In this document: positions 18,933 through 28,924 of the stretch, in pieces
How the letters are laid out: each line of letters opens with the position of its first letter
Numbering within the stretch: position 1 is the stretch's first letter
DNA from: Saprospiraceae bacterium
GTDB lineage: Bacteria; Bacteroidota; Bacteroidia; Chitinophagales; Saprospiraceae
DNA length: 64,000 nucleotides
Direction: 5' to 3'
Assembly: GCA_016722285.1 (NCBI GenBank)
Contig: JADKGI010000001.1
Location: 992,001 to 1,056,000, forward strand
Notes under the pieces: generated by a model
Databases searched by the model: none
Told to the model about the DNA's origin: nothing
The model's input: only the letters and a program-made list of their open reading frames with translations
Position numbers and translations under genes: made by a program

Positions 18933-19338
18933 AATCTCAATTGTTTTAATGGTTTCTAACTACCTCTCTTTTTATATTGATGATTGGAAATGAATGACAA
19001 ATCCAAAAATTCCTTGCTATCGCTTCCTTTAAAGGTACTCCAAATTAAAGTATATTAAGCTGACATAAGACACTACAAAATTATACTTTTGTTTGTAACT
19101 ACCCATGTAATTATTTTATTTAGATTTTAATGTGATGCTATTTATTTTTAACACCACCACAGATTATTAAATTTGATATTTTTAAGAATGCCTTATTTAT
19201 TTTAAGTGAAACTACAGCTTGCAAAAAATCGATTGTATTTGACACAGTCCCTCATAATTTTACATTACTATCATCCTATTAAGATTACATTAAAATATAG
19301 TGCATTACTTATTCTTGGGGTGCATTCATCTTCTGTAT
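18933..19338. other. intergenic stretch, nothing recognised
   Basis: About 405 AT-rich bases between two minus-strand genes; no coding, RNA or repeat signal found. Confidence 0.45.
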
Positions 19339-20624
19339 TTACGAGTTAATTTTTACAGTATAATGACCTACAAATGAATGTCGTTCAAAAGATAGAATCC
19401 AGATATGTAGTAATCCGCTTTCTTGACTATCCCAATGCAATAGAGGTCCGTCTATGCCTATCTCATGACTATCCAGCCATCTGTCATTGTCATCAGTCAG
19501 CACACTAAAATAGGGGTTAGTTTCACTTGAATGAGATAGGGAATGCTTGTATGTCTCATAAAAAGTATGGTTGCCGAACCCCATTGAGTTTTTCCATCCA
19601 TCATCAGCCTGACCTGCATCAAGGGTAGGAATTTCTTTAAGATTGATTCCTGAAATAATAAGTTTTGTGTTCTTCAATTTGTCAGCATCTTGGTAATCGA
19701 TTTCTATCTCCAGCAAACTATCTTGCCCCTGTGAGCTTACCCATCTGATGATTGCTTTTACTGGATGTGACAGCCTGCTCAGCTGGGTCACTCGGGGATC
19801 TTTGGTATTGTAGTATCCCGGGGGACTGAAGGTGGCATATCTGGTGCTATCGGTCAGAAAATCCTGAATTCTGGTCGTATTCTTAGGATAGATGATGTTT
19901 TTATACTTCTTCTTTCGCTCTCCTGTCAATGGATAATTTTCATTGTTGTGATTGGCCAAAACGACTTCCTTTTCATTATCAACTGTTCTTAACTTATCAA
20001 AAGCGATAGTCTTACTTTCAGGCTTTACCCAATCTATAAGTCCTGTTTTGTTTTTCTCAAATGAAAGGTGGTTATATTTTTCAAATAATTCTGAATATAG
20101 TTTCTGGGGAAAATTAAACCAACCATGATAAACCGGCTTAAAACTAACTGCTTTATCAGAAAAAGTATGACCTCCCATAGATATGCATTCAGGCAATTTC
20201 TGGCTATATCAAGTCTGGTAATATCTTTGGAATCGACTATGTTAATATTAAATTCACTCCTGTCAAAACTTACCTGATTTCGGTTCCATTCCTGATTGAT
20301 CAATGTTATATGGGTCAGATAATCATCTCCTTTTACTTTGGAACAAGCTAAGGGAATCATCTCTTTTAATTTGATAGATGACAAACTTATGGTATCTCTA
20401 CGGCTATCAGATGTGATTTGTATATCAAACAAACTGTCATTAACTGGCTTAAAAGAGACGTGATCAAATTTATACGTTTGCCTTACAGGATTATTCAAAT
20501 CCAGATCGGGATTGTCCGGGTATGCTTCATCTGAAAGAATGGTGAGCGGAACTCGATAGACCTCCGGCCCATTTTTACATGAATAAGTCAAAGTGATAGC
20601 AAGAAGCAAAATAAAAAATTTCAT
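19339..20624 (-). CDS. predicted secreted lipoprotein of unknown function, frame broken
   Basis: It starts with a lipoprotein signal MKFFILLLAITLTYSC, so it should be anchored in a membrane facing the periplasm or surface. The first frame covers residues 1 to about 140 (ending ...DITRLDIAR) and the second continues LPECISMGGHTFSDKAVSF to the end. The join at about 20207 needs one extra A in AGAAATTGCC, giving IARKLPECIS. Full length is about 428 residues, rich in beta-strand-like segments, with WDSQESGLLHIWILSFERHS near the end. I do not recognise the family; a carbohydrate- or peptide-modifying enzyme is possible but not supported by motifs. Confidence 0.6.
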
Positions 20625-20685
20625 TTTTAATGTATTTCAAAAGATGTAATATAAAAAAACTTAATTCAAACATCTTACAAAGTTG

Positions 20686-21873
20686 TCATACTGTGAGTGT
20701 TTTATGAACTCCAGGTGGAGGAATAGTGATGAAATATACGATCACCAAAATTGTTGCTACAGCGGTTGTCAAAAATGCTGTCGATGCTCCGAAATTATAC
20801 CAAATCAATCCTGTCAGGGTACTGGCAAGCATACTGCAAATACTCTGAAGTCCTGAAAACGTTCCGATAGCAGTAGCCGTATCTTTTTTATCAGAGATAT
20901 TGGAAATCCATGCCTTTGCGATGCCTTCTGTAGCTGCTGCATAGACACCATACAGAAAAAATAGAACAAAGAAAACGACAAGACTTGAATTGGCAGACAA
21001 TCCAAAATAAACAATAGAAAACAGCATAAGCCCTATAATAAAAATGCGCTTCAACCCCACTTTGTCAGCAATAATACCGATAGGGAATGCGAATAAAGCA
21101 TAAATGAGATTGTAAAATATATATACCCCGATCACCATAGAATCATCAAGTCCTGACTCTTTTGCCTGCAGTAGCAGGAAAACGTCCGAACTATTGAAAA
21201 CGGTAAATATCAATAATCCTGTCACCAACTTTCTGTATTCTGAAGGACTTTCGGTCCAATATTTAAGGAATGAAAAAAAATGAACTTTTACTATTGAATT
21301 ACGGGCTGGTACCTTTCTTTCAATTAAGCGGGATGATGACAAGACTGCCAGAAATCCCGGAACAAATGCAATAATAAAAAGGGTCTTGTAGTCTTCAGGA
21401 TATAAGTACAAATATATCAGAGCAAATAATGGTCCTAAAACTGCACCAAGAGTATCCATCGACCTGTGAAAACCAAAGACCTTTCCCTTAGACTCAGGTG
21501 TGGCTTCGTCAGACAAAATGGCGTCTCGTGCTCCTGTCCGGATTCCTTTTCCGAATCGGTCGATTGTTCGGGCAAAAAATATCCAAACCGGAAAAGTAAA
21601 TACAGCCATCATGGGTTTTGAGACAGCACTCAGGGAGTAACCGATTTGCACAAAAGGAACACGTCGGGCAGTTGCATCGGATAACTTACCAAAATATCCC
21701 TTGCTAAGTCCGGCTGTAGCCTCAGCCAAGCCTTCCAGAATCCCGATAAGCACAATAGAAAATCCGATTGACTTCAGGTAAATCGGCATTATGGGGTACA
21801 GCATTTCGCTTGCCATATCTGTAAACAAACTTACCAGAGATAATATCCATACGGTACGGGTTATATATTTCAA
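20686..21873 (-). CDS. MFS transporter
   Basis: This 395-residue protein has 12 predicted membrane helices. The start FTDMASEMLYPIMPIYLK and loop 2-3 KGYFGKLSDATARRVPFVQ (the G-x-x-D-x-x-x-R-R motif) are typical of a drug/metabolite efflux subfamily common in Bacteroidota. The RTIDRFGKGIRTGARDAIL motif follows. The substrate cannot be inferred. It ends 60 bases downstream of the lipoprotein start and is probably transcribed separately. Confidence 0.85.
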   Translation of the reverse strand: MKYITRTVWILSLVSLFTDMASEMLYPIMPIYLKSIGFSIVLIGILEGLAEATAGLSKGYFGKLSDATARRVPFVQIGYSLSAVSKPMMAVFTFPVWIFFARTIDRFGKGIRTGARDAILSDEATPESKGKVFGFHRSMDTLGAVLGPLFALIYLYLYPEDYKTLFIIAFVPGFLAVLSSSRLIERKVPARNSIVKVHFFSFLKYWTESPSEYRKLVTGLLIFTVFNSSDVFLLLQAKESGLDDSMVIGVYIFYNLIYALFAFPIGIIADKVGLKRIFIIGLMLFSIVYFGLSANSSLVVFFVLFFLYGVYAAATEGIAKAWISNISDKKDTATAIGTFSGLQSICSMLASTLTGLIWYNFGASTAFLTTAVATILVIVYFITIPPPGVHKTLTV

Positions 21874-21987
21874 AAGTATTATTTATTTAATTTTTTAGCT
21901 CCTTTAAAGCGATACATCATTGTTCAGGTCTGATTTCGCAGATCAAATCTGGTATAATAATAAGTTTATGGTCATTTGTATTGCATA

Positions 21988-22530
21988 TTATGGCTGCCTT
22001 TTTAAATGATGCTCAATGTTTTTAAGTATCTCGAGCTGTCTCGCCTGGCTATCAAATAAAATTTTTATCTGCTCTTCTAAGAGTAAATCGATTTTCTGAT
22101 GTAAACTTCTTACTTCCATCTCTGCTTTGAGATTGATGAGGTAATCATTTTCACCTCTCTTTCTGTCTTTCTCTTCTTTTCGGTTTTGGCTCATCATGAT
22201 GATTGGGGCCTGCAAAGCTGCGATGCAGGATAAAATCAGATTCATCAGGATAAATGGATATGGGTCAAAATTATCACCATTCGGGGCAATGCTGTTGTAC
22301 AGAATCCAAATGGTAAGGATGATTCCAAATATAATGATAAACATCCAACTGCCACCAAAACTGGCTACTTTATCCGAGATGGTTTGCCCCTTGCTGAGTA
22401 TCTCCTGCGGTTGATGGAGGAGGTTTTCGACTATGAGTTTTTCTTCATCTATAGCCTGCCTGACGATTTGCTGGAGTTTCACCAGTTGTGCATTTTCAGA
22501 CTGAAGCATTTTTTTTGTCTCTGTATTCAT
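21988..22530 (-). CDS. DUF1003 membrane protein
   Basis: This 180-residue protein contains the DUF1003 core: SDKVASFGGSWMFIIIFGII, then DPYPFILMNLILSCIAALQA and PIIMMSQNRKEEKDR. Two membrane segments are flanked by charged, probably coiled-coil regions. The function of the family is unknown. It starts 2 bases after the stop of the upstream small membrane gene, forming a two-gene unit. Confidence 0.88.
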   Translation of the reverse strand: MNTETKKMLQSENAQLVKLQQIVRQAIDEEKLIVENLLHQPQEILSKGQTISDKVASFGGSWMFIIIFGIILTIWILYNSIAPNGDNFDPYPFILMNLILSCIAALQAPIIMMSQNRKEEKDRKRGENDYLINLKAEMEVRSLHQKIDLLLEEQIKILFDSQARQLEILKNIEHHLKRQP

Positions 22531-22532
22531 GT

Positions 22533-22832
22533 TTAATCTATAAAATTTAAGGTTATAAGTAATATGATGACCAGTATGCCTATCAGTGCAATCAGAAAAA
22601 GGTATTCAGCTATGGTTTCGAAATATTTTTCTCTCTTTAAGTTTGATGTTCTGATGGAAATAAAAGAAAAAATACTCGAAAATGTCAGAAATACTGCCAC
22701 GCCTGATGTAAACTCATCTATTACGTGCATCTCTATTTGATTTGCAATATGGAGCGAAGTGATGACAAAGAGACAAAATCCCAAAAGATTTGCTGAAGTA
22801 TTTAATATATGGGGAGATGTGGTATTTGCCAT
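22533..22832 (-). CDS. small three-helix membrane protein
   Basis: This 99-residue protein has three hydrophobic segments: LLGFCLFVITSLHI, VAVFLTFSSIFSFISI and LFLIALIGILVIILLI. The DUF1003 gene follows almost immediately, which suggests a joint membrane role. I do not recognise the family with certainty. Confidence 0.7.
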   Translation of the reverse strand: MANTTSPHILNTSANLLGFCLFVITSLHIANQIEMHVIDEFTSGVAVFLTFSSIFSFISIRTSNLKREKYFETIAEYLFLIALIGILVIILLITLNFID

Positions 22833-22965
22833 AACCAGAAATTGGTTTACTTGAATTCAAAAATGTAAAAAGGTTCAACAGTCTGTTGGGATATAGAGTT
22901 TAAAATATATCCGGTCATTTGAACAATACATTTATTCTTAATATTGCTTTCTGGCTATAAATCTG

Positions 22966-23392
22966 TTAATCTATTGGTATATAAAATTCAACCAAGCATT
23001 TCTTATCAGGATGTTCTGTAAAATTGTTGTGGTATAATTCAAATGGATTCTGAGTTGATTTTTTGTATCCATTTTCTCTCATCCAAAGATATAAGCTCTT
23101 CCATGATTGTTCGAAATCATCCGGATGAATTTCAAAACTTCCGACAATGCATTTTCCTCCTTGATTGGTTTTAAGATCTATGCCTTCACCACTCACATCA
23201 ATGGGTTCACTCAAGATCACACAGGCACTGGCTCTGACATTACCCGGTTCTGTGTTTTTGAAATTGTCATGATAGATCGTCATCATTTTGGTATTCTCAT
23301 TTTCATTGACTTTATTTGAATTCATCCAGTTGATCAGTTTTGTATAAGCACCTGCCAATCCCGGATCCCCCTGAAATTTTAGTTTTGGTCAT
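22966..23392 (-). CDS. GyrI-like small-molecule-binding protein, 5' frame break
   Basis: The core (AYTKLINWM, then ARASACVILSEPIDVSGEGI, FEIHPDDFEQSWKSLYLWM and the C-terminal CLVEFYIPI) matches the AraC-effector/GyrI-like domain without an attached DNA-binding domain. The ATG at 23392, 4 bases after the upstream DHFR-like stop, is in a different frame: removing one T from TTT near 23374 gives MTKTKIQGDPGLAGAYTKLI, a good N-terminus. About 140 residues in all. Such stand-alone domains bind or hydrolyse small ligands; the ligand is unknown. Confidence 0.68.
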
Positions 23393-23396
23393 ATGC

Positions 23397-23964
23397 TCAT
23401 TTCAGCACTTCATAATGTAAACCTACCACACAGCATTCAAAAGTTTTAGTAGCTTTAAGCTTCAAATCTTTTTTGCCTGAAATATTTGAAAATAGTGGGA
23501 TACCCCTTCCAAGAACAACCGGGTTGATAAATAACCAATATTCGTCTATAAGTCCATGCTCCATGAGGGTGTGGACAGCCGATGGGCTTCCAAATATCAA
23601 AATATTCTTTCCTTTCTCAAGCTTCTGATTTGCTATGTTGTCCATGATGTCTTCACCCACAAACGTGGTTTTATAGAGATCAGGATTTTGTAAAGTTCTG
23701 CTTAAAACGATTTTATTGACGGTGTTATACCATTGTGAATGTTCAATGTCATGCTTTGATGCCCCTGGGTTGTCTCCTGCACCCGGCCAATAACTATCCA
23801 TCATTTGATACGTTACCCTTCCATACAATGCAGTATCGGCATGATCTGTCATTATTTTTACCAGATCAAACATAGCCTCGTCAAACCTTATCCAGTCCAT
23901 TTCACCATTTGGCCCTCCCACAAAACCATCAAGAGACGTGAAGCGATACAATTATTTTTTTCAT
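23397..23964 (-). CDS. dihydrofolate reductase-like (RibD C-terminal domain) protein, 5' frame break
   Basis: The protein has FTSLDGFVGGPNGEMDW at the N-terminus, ALYGRVTYQMMDSYWPG, then ILIFGSPSAVHTLMEHGLID and INPVVLGRGIPLF, the hallmarks of the YyaP/RibD-C type of DHFR-like fold. The ATG at 23964 gives MKKIIVS and then loses the frame close to 23945, where one base must be removed or added. Length is about 188 residues. These NADPH-binding proteins are mostly uncharacterised reductases. It is coupled to the GyrI-like gene. Confidence 0.78.
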
Positions 23965-24097
23965 ACTTCAGGTTTGTTAGATTGTCTGTAGATTACATAT
24001 GGATACCAATAAACGTTTTAAGCATTAAAATTAACTTTATTTTTTAAATCTGCTTTCTCAAGGATCTGAATGCGTATATAGCTTATTGCACTTCTTA

Positions 24098-25306
24098 TTA
24101 TTTAGAATATTTGCCGGTAGATGATTCCGGTATTTCAGATGGCACCACCACATTAGGAAATGATTCTGCGACTTCATGAGAAGAATCTTTTAAATGCCTA
24201 TGCAGTTTTGATGAAGCCGGAACTTTTGGCAGATTATATGTTGCATTATTCATGATGCTGTCCAGCGCGCCATTAATCTCATTCATTGGGACTGCATCTC
24301 CACTATTGGTGAGAAGTATCCAGCTATATCTGTCTGTTATATTCCTCTCGATGAATGTTCTGAATCCTACCAGGCTTCCGCTATGCCGGACAATTTTTTT
24401 TCCATTCCTGTCAGAAATTACCCATCCAAATCCATAATTTGAGATACTTCCATCATTCAATGTGGTAGTTTTAAATGCATCGGCAAGGGTTTTTTGAGAA
24501 ATGGGTTTATTGGTAAATAAGGATTGATTCCATAAAAACAAATCATCAACTGTCGAAAACACACCCCCGGCTCCCGTCGTAAACAACTCGTAATCATCAG
24601 GATTTCCGGAGGCGTTATATCCGATAACCCTGTTTTTTATTTCCGGCTTTGATTCGTCAAATACCAGGGTATTTTTCATTCCCAACGGCTTAAAAATATT
24701 TTCTTTCATAAAAATATGGAATGGCTGTTTCGATACTTTTTCGACAATCATGGCAAGTAATACATATCCTCCGTTACTGTATGAATATTTGCTGCCGGGA
24801 GCAAAATCAAGTGTATCCTGTTTAATTAATAGACTAAAAACATCTGCATTTTTTAATCCTTTCTTATAAGCACCCAATCTGTAATGGTCCGGTATGCCTG
24901 AAGTATGTGTCATCAAATGTCTGATGGTCACATCATTGGCATATGATGGAAATTCAACAAAATACTTTGAGAGTTTGTCATCATAAGATAATTTATTTTT
25001 TTGTTTCAAAATCATAATAGCCATGGCAGTAAATTGCTTCGAAACAGAACACAGATAGAATGAAGACTGAATAGTTAAAGGCTGTTCTTTTTCTTTGTTT
25101 GCCATTCCAAATGCTTCTTTATAAATGACTTTATTTTTTTCTGACACCAAGATAGTCCCGTTAAATAATCCATTCTCATGGCAGTAAGACATCAATTCGT
25201 CAATTTTGGTACTCTTATCACCCGGTTTATTTATTGATTTTGGTTGGGAAATAGCCGACACTATGAACAGTGTACAAATGAAAATTGGAATTATTATTCT
25301 TTTCAA
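24098..25306 (-). CDS. secreted serine hydrolase, class C beta-lactamase/esterase-like
   Basis: This 402-residue protein has a signal peptide (MKRIIIPIFICTLFIVSAIS) and the penicillin-recognising fold. The SxxK nucleophile motif is in YLCSVSKQFTAMAI, the YxN motif in SKYSYSNGGYVLLAM and the third motif is HSGSLVGF. It likely cleaves an ester or D-amino-acid peptide bond in the periplasm; true beta-lactamase activity is not implied. It stands alone. Confidence 0.85.
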   Translation of the reverse strand: MKRIIIPIFICTLFIVSAISQPKSINKPGDKSTKIDELMSYCHENGLFNGTILVSEKNKVIYKEAFGMANKEKEQPLTIQSSFYLCSVSKQFTAMAIMILKQKNKLSYDDKLSKYFVEFPSYANDVTIRHLMTHTSGIPDHYRLGAYKKGLKNADVFSLLIKQDTLDFAPGSKYSYSNGGYVLLAMIVEKVSKQPFHIFMKENIFKPLGMKNTLVFDESKPEIKNRVIGYNASGNPDDYELFTTGAGGVFSTVDDLFLWNQSLFTNKPISQKTLADAFKTTTLNDGSISNYGFGWVISDRNGKKIVRHSGSLVGFRTFIERNITDRYSWILLTNSGDAVPMNEINGALDSIMNNATYNLPKVPASSKLHRHLKDSSHEVAESFPNVVVPSEIPESSTGKYSK

Positions 25307-25431
25307 TTCTTCTATTTTATTGTTTTATTAATATGGATATGAGCAGGTATCATTTCTCAAATTTGGGAGAAATTTTATATGATATAATGAATAAAGATAA
25401 TGATATTATTGTAAAATCGGACTCAATATCG

Positions 25432-26391
25432 CTATTTTAAATTTGAAGATATATTGAAACATTGTGAAAAGTCGGATGCGGGTATTTTCCTGATATAATC
25501 TGCCAAATCTTTTAATCCCAGATAATGGTCTGATTTTTTGGGGTCAGGATGCAGGTATCTGAAATTTTTATACCTCCAGAACGCCATAGCCCCAGTAGCA
25601 TAAACGGTAAAAGCCTGCAATGCTTTATACTCAAGGGGTAATAACCGGATTTCCTGCTCATATCCTTCTATCAAATATTTAGTCTTATCCAAATTAATCG
25701 TTTTACCCTCAGCACACAGGCCAGTAATCGCCATCCCCAGATCAAAAACCCTATAGTAGTATGCTGCCTCTTCAAAATCCATGATAACAACGGCATTATC
25801 ATCTGAATCAACAATAACATTGTCGCAAAATACATCACCGTGAATGATTGATTTCGGCAACTCAATACTAATAAATGTCTCCGCATCCCGGAGTATCTCA
25901 TTCAGCCAGGTATAAAATACCATATCGTCCGGATGATGAGTGAGAAAACTAAATTGTTCTTTTCCAAAACTCATTATTTCAGGCATATAATGAGGTGGCT
26001 TAATTTTGTGAAGTAATCCCATTTCTTTTCCTGTCATTTTCAATTGATGGGCAGACATATTCTCTATGATTTTGCCTTCAATAAACTCTTTGACCATGAC
26101 GGGTTTATTCTTCCAGTTCGATGTCAGGTTATTGCGGCTGGTACAAACAATTCTCGAAGTCCTGAAATTGTTGATTTTTAAATGATCCAGCAAGAGCGCT
26201 AACTTTCTAAGGTCATCTTCAGATTTGTTTTCACAAATGGTCAAAACATACTTCTTTTTGCTTGCTATGACCAGAAAATTCGTATTTTCTGAACCACCAC
26301 TCAATATATCAAACCATGATATGTTTTTAATATCGTATTCTAAAAAAATATTTTCAATATCGCCAACAGACAACATGGTGTATTGTGCCAT
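25432..26391 (-). CDS. APH-fold kinase, probable homoserine kinase type II
   Basis: This 319-residue aminoglycoside-phosphotransferase-fold protein has the catalytic loop SIIHGDVFCDNVIV (HGD-x4-N) and the metal-binding VVIMDFEEAAYYYRVFDLG (DFE). Its ATG lies 1 base after the stop of the threonine synthase gene, so it probably phosphorylates homoserine to the O-phosphohomoserine used by that enzyme. The alternative is another amino-alcohol substrate shared with the upstream ornithine-cyclodeaminase-like gene. Confidence 0.75.
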   Translation of the reverse strand: MAQYTMLSVGDIENIFLEYDIKNISWFDILSGGSENTNFLVIASKKKYVLTICENKSEDDLRKLALLLDHLKINNFRTSRIVCTSRNNLTSNWKNKPVMVKEFIEGKIIENMSAHQLKMTGKEMGLLHKIKPPHYMPEIMSFGKEQFSFLTHHPDDMVFYTWLNEILRDAETFISIELPKSIIHGDVFCDNVIVDSDDNAVVIMDFEEAAYYYRVFDLGMAITGLCAEGKTINLDKTKYLIEGYEQEIRLLPLEYKALQAFTVYATGAMAFWRYKNFRYLHPDPKKSDHYLGLKDLADYIRKIPASDFSQCFNISSNLK

Positions 26392-26392
26392 A

Positions 26393-27850
26393 TTAATGAG
26401 AATTTTTTACATTCAAATCCAGGTTACTTTCCATAGCATGGATTAATGCCGTTTCGAGATGTTCAAAATCACAAGTAAAAGTCTTTTGACATAACTTTTT
26501 TGCCCTTTCAATACCGGGATGCGTGCCCTTCTGCGGCAAATCATGGATGCCTAAGGCCTTCCTTATTATTGCTGGAAATTTAGCAGGGTGGGCAGTCGCA
26601 AGGCAAATCAATTTATTTTTACCCAATCGGTCTTTCAGATAATCCGCAGCAGCCAGAGCCACTGCTCCGTGCGGATCCAACAGATAGTCTTCTGATTCAT
26701 AGATTTCTTTAATTAATTTTAGGGTATCTTCATCTGTCGAACTGTGAGACAAAAAACCATTGCTATAGAGGTCAAATGTCTTTTCATCAAACCGAACCAA
26801 ACCTTCAGACTCAAAGGTATCAATCCAGGTTTTTATTTTCTCTGTATCCTTACCACAAGTAAAATATAAATACCTCCAAAAATTGATGGGTATCAAAATA
26901 TCAATGGCTGAGGACAGTGTTTCAAATATGGCTACTTTTGATAAAAAGCCTTCACTAAATATCCGATGTAAACAAGCGTTGTCATTATTGGCTACGATCA
27001 TGGTTTTGATAGGTAATCCCATGATACGTGCCAGACTCCCTGCACATACATTTCCAAACCCACCCGAAGGAACAGCTATATTTACTTCCTCTCCCACAGC
27101 ATCAACTACTCTGAAATATCCAAAAAAATAATGGACGGTCTGCATCATGATTCTGCCCCAGTTTAGTGAGTTTACACTTGAGAGTTGCAATTTTTCTTTA
27201 AATACTTTATTGGCATATAAGCGACTGATTACCGCATCGAGATCATCCCCTCCGTCCGGACAATTGGATACCCCGACAGGATGAATATTGGCATGCTGAA
27301 GCGTTGTCATTTGTCGCTCCTGCTCCTCGGTAATCATACCTTTGGGATACAGAACCCATGCATCCATATTAGATTTCCCTGCTATAAAATGTGCTGCCGC
27401 AGGCCCTGTATCTCCGGTAGTAGCTACAATAATGGAAAGTCGTTTGTCTTTTCTGTTTAGAAAAAAATTGACCAGATTTACCAGAAACGCCATTCCTATA
27501 TCCTTAAATGAAATCGTAGGCCCGTAAAACAACTCCATGATATAGGCATCTTCTCTGGATTTCAATTTGTAAAGCGGAATGATATCTTTTTGTTCAAATG
27601 ACGCATATGCCTCCGAAATCAAAGACTTCAATTCGGCTTCAGACATAACCGACCTGTCTATAAATAATGACAATATTTGAAAGGCCAGATCAGTATAACT
27701 CAGATTTTTCCATCGACGCAATTGGTCCATTGAAATCTCTGGCAAATGTGTAGGTACATATAAGCCCCCATCTATGGCATATCCATCCAAAATGGCGGTC
27801 TCAAAATCTACTCCCTGACCTCCGCCTTTATTACTTATATATTTAACCAT
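26393..27850 (-). CDS. thrC: threonine synthase
   Basis: This 485-residue PLP enzyme of the long (THR4-like) type has the PLP lysine in YGPTISFKDIGMAF, the phosphate-binding loop in VATTGDTGPAAAHF, and AVPSGGFGNVCAGSLARIMG further on. It converts O-phosphohomoserine to threonine. Its start codon overlaps the stop of the upstream gene (TAATG) and the kinase follows after 1 base, so the three are one coupled operon. Confidence 0.88.
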   Translation of the reverse strand: MVKYISNKGGGQGVDFETAILDGYAIDGGLYVPTHLPEISMDQLRRWKNLSYTDLAFQILSLFIDRSVMSEAELKSLISEAYASFEQKDIIPLYKLKSREDAYIMELFYGPTISFKDIGMAFLVNLVNFFLNRKDKRLSIIVATTGDTGPAAAHFIAGKSNMDAWVLYPKGMITEEQERQMTTLQHANIHPVGVSNCPDGGDDLDAVISRLYANKVFKEKLQLSSVNSLNWGRIMMQTVHYFFGYFRVVDAVGEEVNIAVPSGGFGNVCAGSLARIMGLPIKTMIVANNDNACLHRIFSEGFLSKVAIFETLSSAIDILIPINFWRYLYFTCGKDTEKIKTWIDTFESEGLVRFDEKTFDLYSNGFLSHSSTDEDTLKLIKEIYESEDYLLDPHGAVALAAADYLKDRLGKNKLICLATAHPAKFPAIIRKALGIHDLPQKGTHPGIERAKKLCQKTFTCDFEHLETALIHAMESNLDLNVKNSH

Positions 27851-28803
27851 TATCTCTTTTTGTTATAATTATTATAAACTGCTTTGGCAATCATGATGTC
27901 CTGCACAGCTACTCCGGTGAGATCAGCCACCGTGATCTGATCATCATTGTTTCTTTGATATCCAGGGTTTTGAATTACATAGCCCAATTCCAGAATCTTT
28001 TCTTCAGATATCAAATTTGCTTTTACTGCCTGATATATTTCACCTCTGCTCTTGCTTTGTGGAATGCTGTCACTTATCACTATATCCGCTTTGGCAAGGA
28101 TGTTACCATCCAATTCCTGTTTGTCAGAAGTGTCTGAACCGACAGCCGTTATGTGCGTTCCGGGTCGGATATCATGCGCAGAAAGCAATGGAATAGTTGA
28201 AGGAGTCGTGGTAATAATAATGTTGCAGTGTAGGGCCACTTCAGCGGGATCAATTGCTATATGGATGTTCAGGTTTTCACCAAAAACTGATTTTAATTTT
28301 TCAGCTTTATTTCGATCTCGCCCCCATATCCATATGTTCTCACAAGTATGGTCTTTTAGTAAATATTTCAATTGCAATTCGGCTTGAATGCCTGTACCAA
28401 GCACACCAATGCCTTCCAGCTTTTTAGGAGCAAAGTACCTGGCAGCCAAAGCACCAGCCGCAGCGGTACGAATGTTGGTCAGATATCCTTCATCCAATAA
28501 TATTGAAACCAAGGCCCCAGTTTTTTGATTGAAAAGCAACATTAGTCCCTGACCTGAAGGAAGACCTATTTTGGGATTATCATAAAACCCTGATGCTATC
28601 TTAATGACATAATAATCATCATCCTTTATATACCCGTATTTGATGTGTACATCACCGGGAGGTTTTTCGAAAATCAACTCTCCAACCGGGGGGACGACAC
28701 TATTACCGTTACTGTACTGGATGAATCCTTCCTCAATGGCAGCGACAACATCCAGGCTTCCCATCAGTGATTTAATCTCATCCAGATTTATAATTGAAGG
28801 CAT
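27850..28803 (-). CDS. ornithine cyclodeaminase/mu-crystallin family dehydrogenase
   Basis: This 317-residue protein has the NAD-binding motif GIGVLGTGIQAELQLKYL and upstream DEGYLTNIRTAAAGALAARY, which is conserved in the family (the arginine binds the substrate carboxylate). Family members act as ornithine or lysine cyclodeaminases, alanine or iminosuccinate reductases, or in diaminopropionate synthesis (SbnB). Coupling to threonine synthase and a kinase is unusual and could mean an aspartate-family or non-protein amino acid. The exact reaction cannot be read from sequence. Confidence 0.8.
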   Translation of the reverse strand: MPSIINLDEIKSLMGSLDVVAAIEEGFIQYSNGNSVVPPVGELIFEKPPGDVHIKYGYIKDDDYYVIKIASGFYDNPKIGLPSGQGLMLLFNQKTGALVSILLDEGYLTNIRTAAAGALAARYFAPKKLEGIGVLGTGIQAELQLKYLLKDHTCENIWIWGRDRNKAEKLKSVFGENLNIHIAIDPAEVALHCNIIITTTPSTIPLLSAHDIRPGTHITAVGSDTSDKQELDGNILAKADIVISDSIPQSKSRGEIYQAVKANLISEEKILELGYVIQNPGYQRNNDDQITVADLTGVAVQDIMIAKAVYNNYNKKR

Positions 28804-28924
28804 ACTCTTTACAATTTAATTATACAGGTTTATATTACTTTCCTTTTAGTTCTTAATATCTGCCAAAGGTTGGGTTTTTTATCACTATTTCTAACAATAT
28901 TTTCATATTTCCTAATGAAATTAG

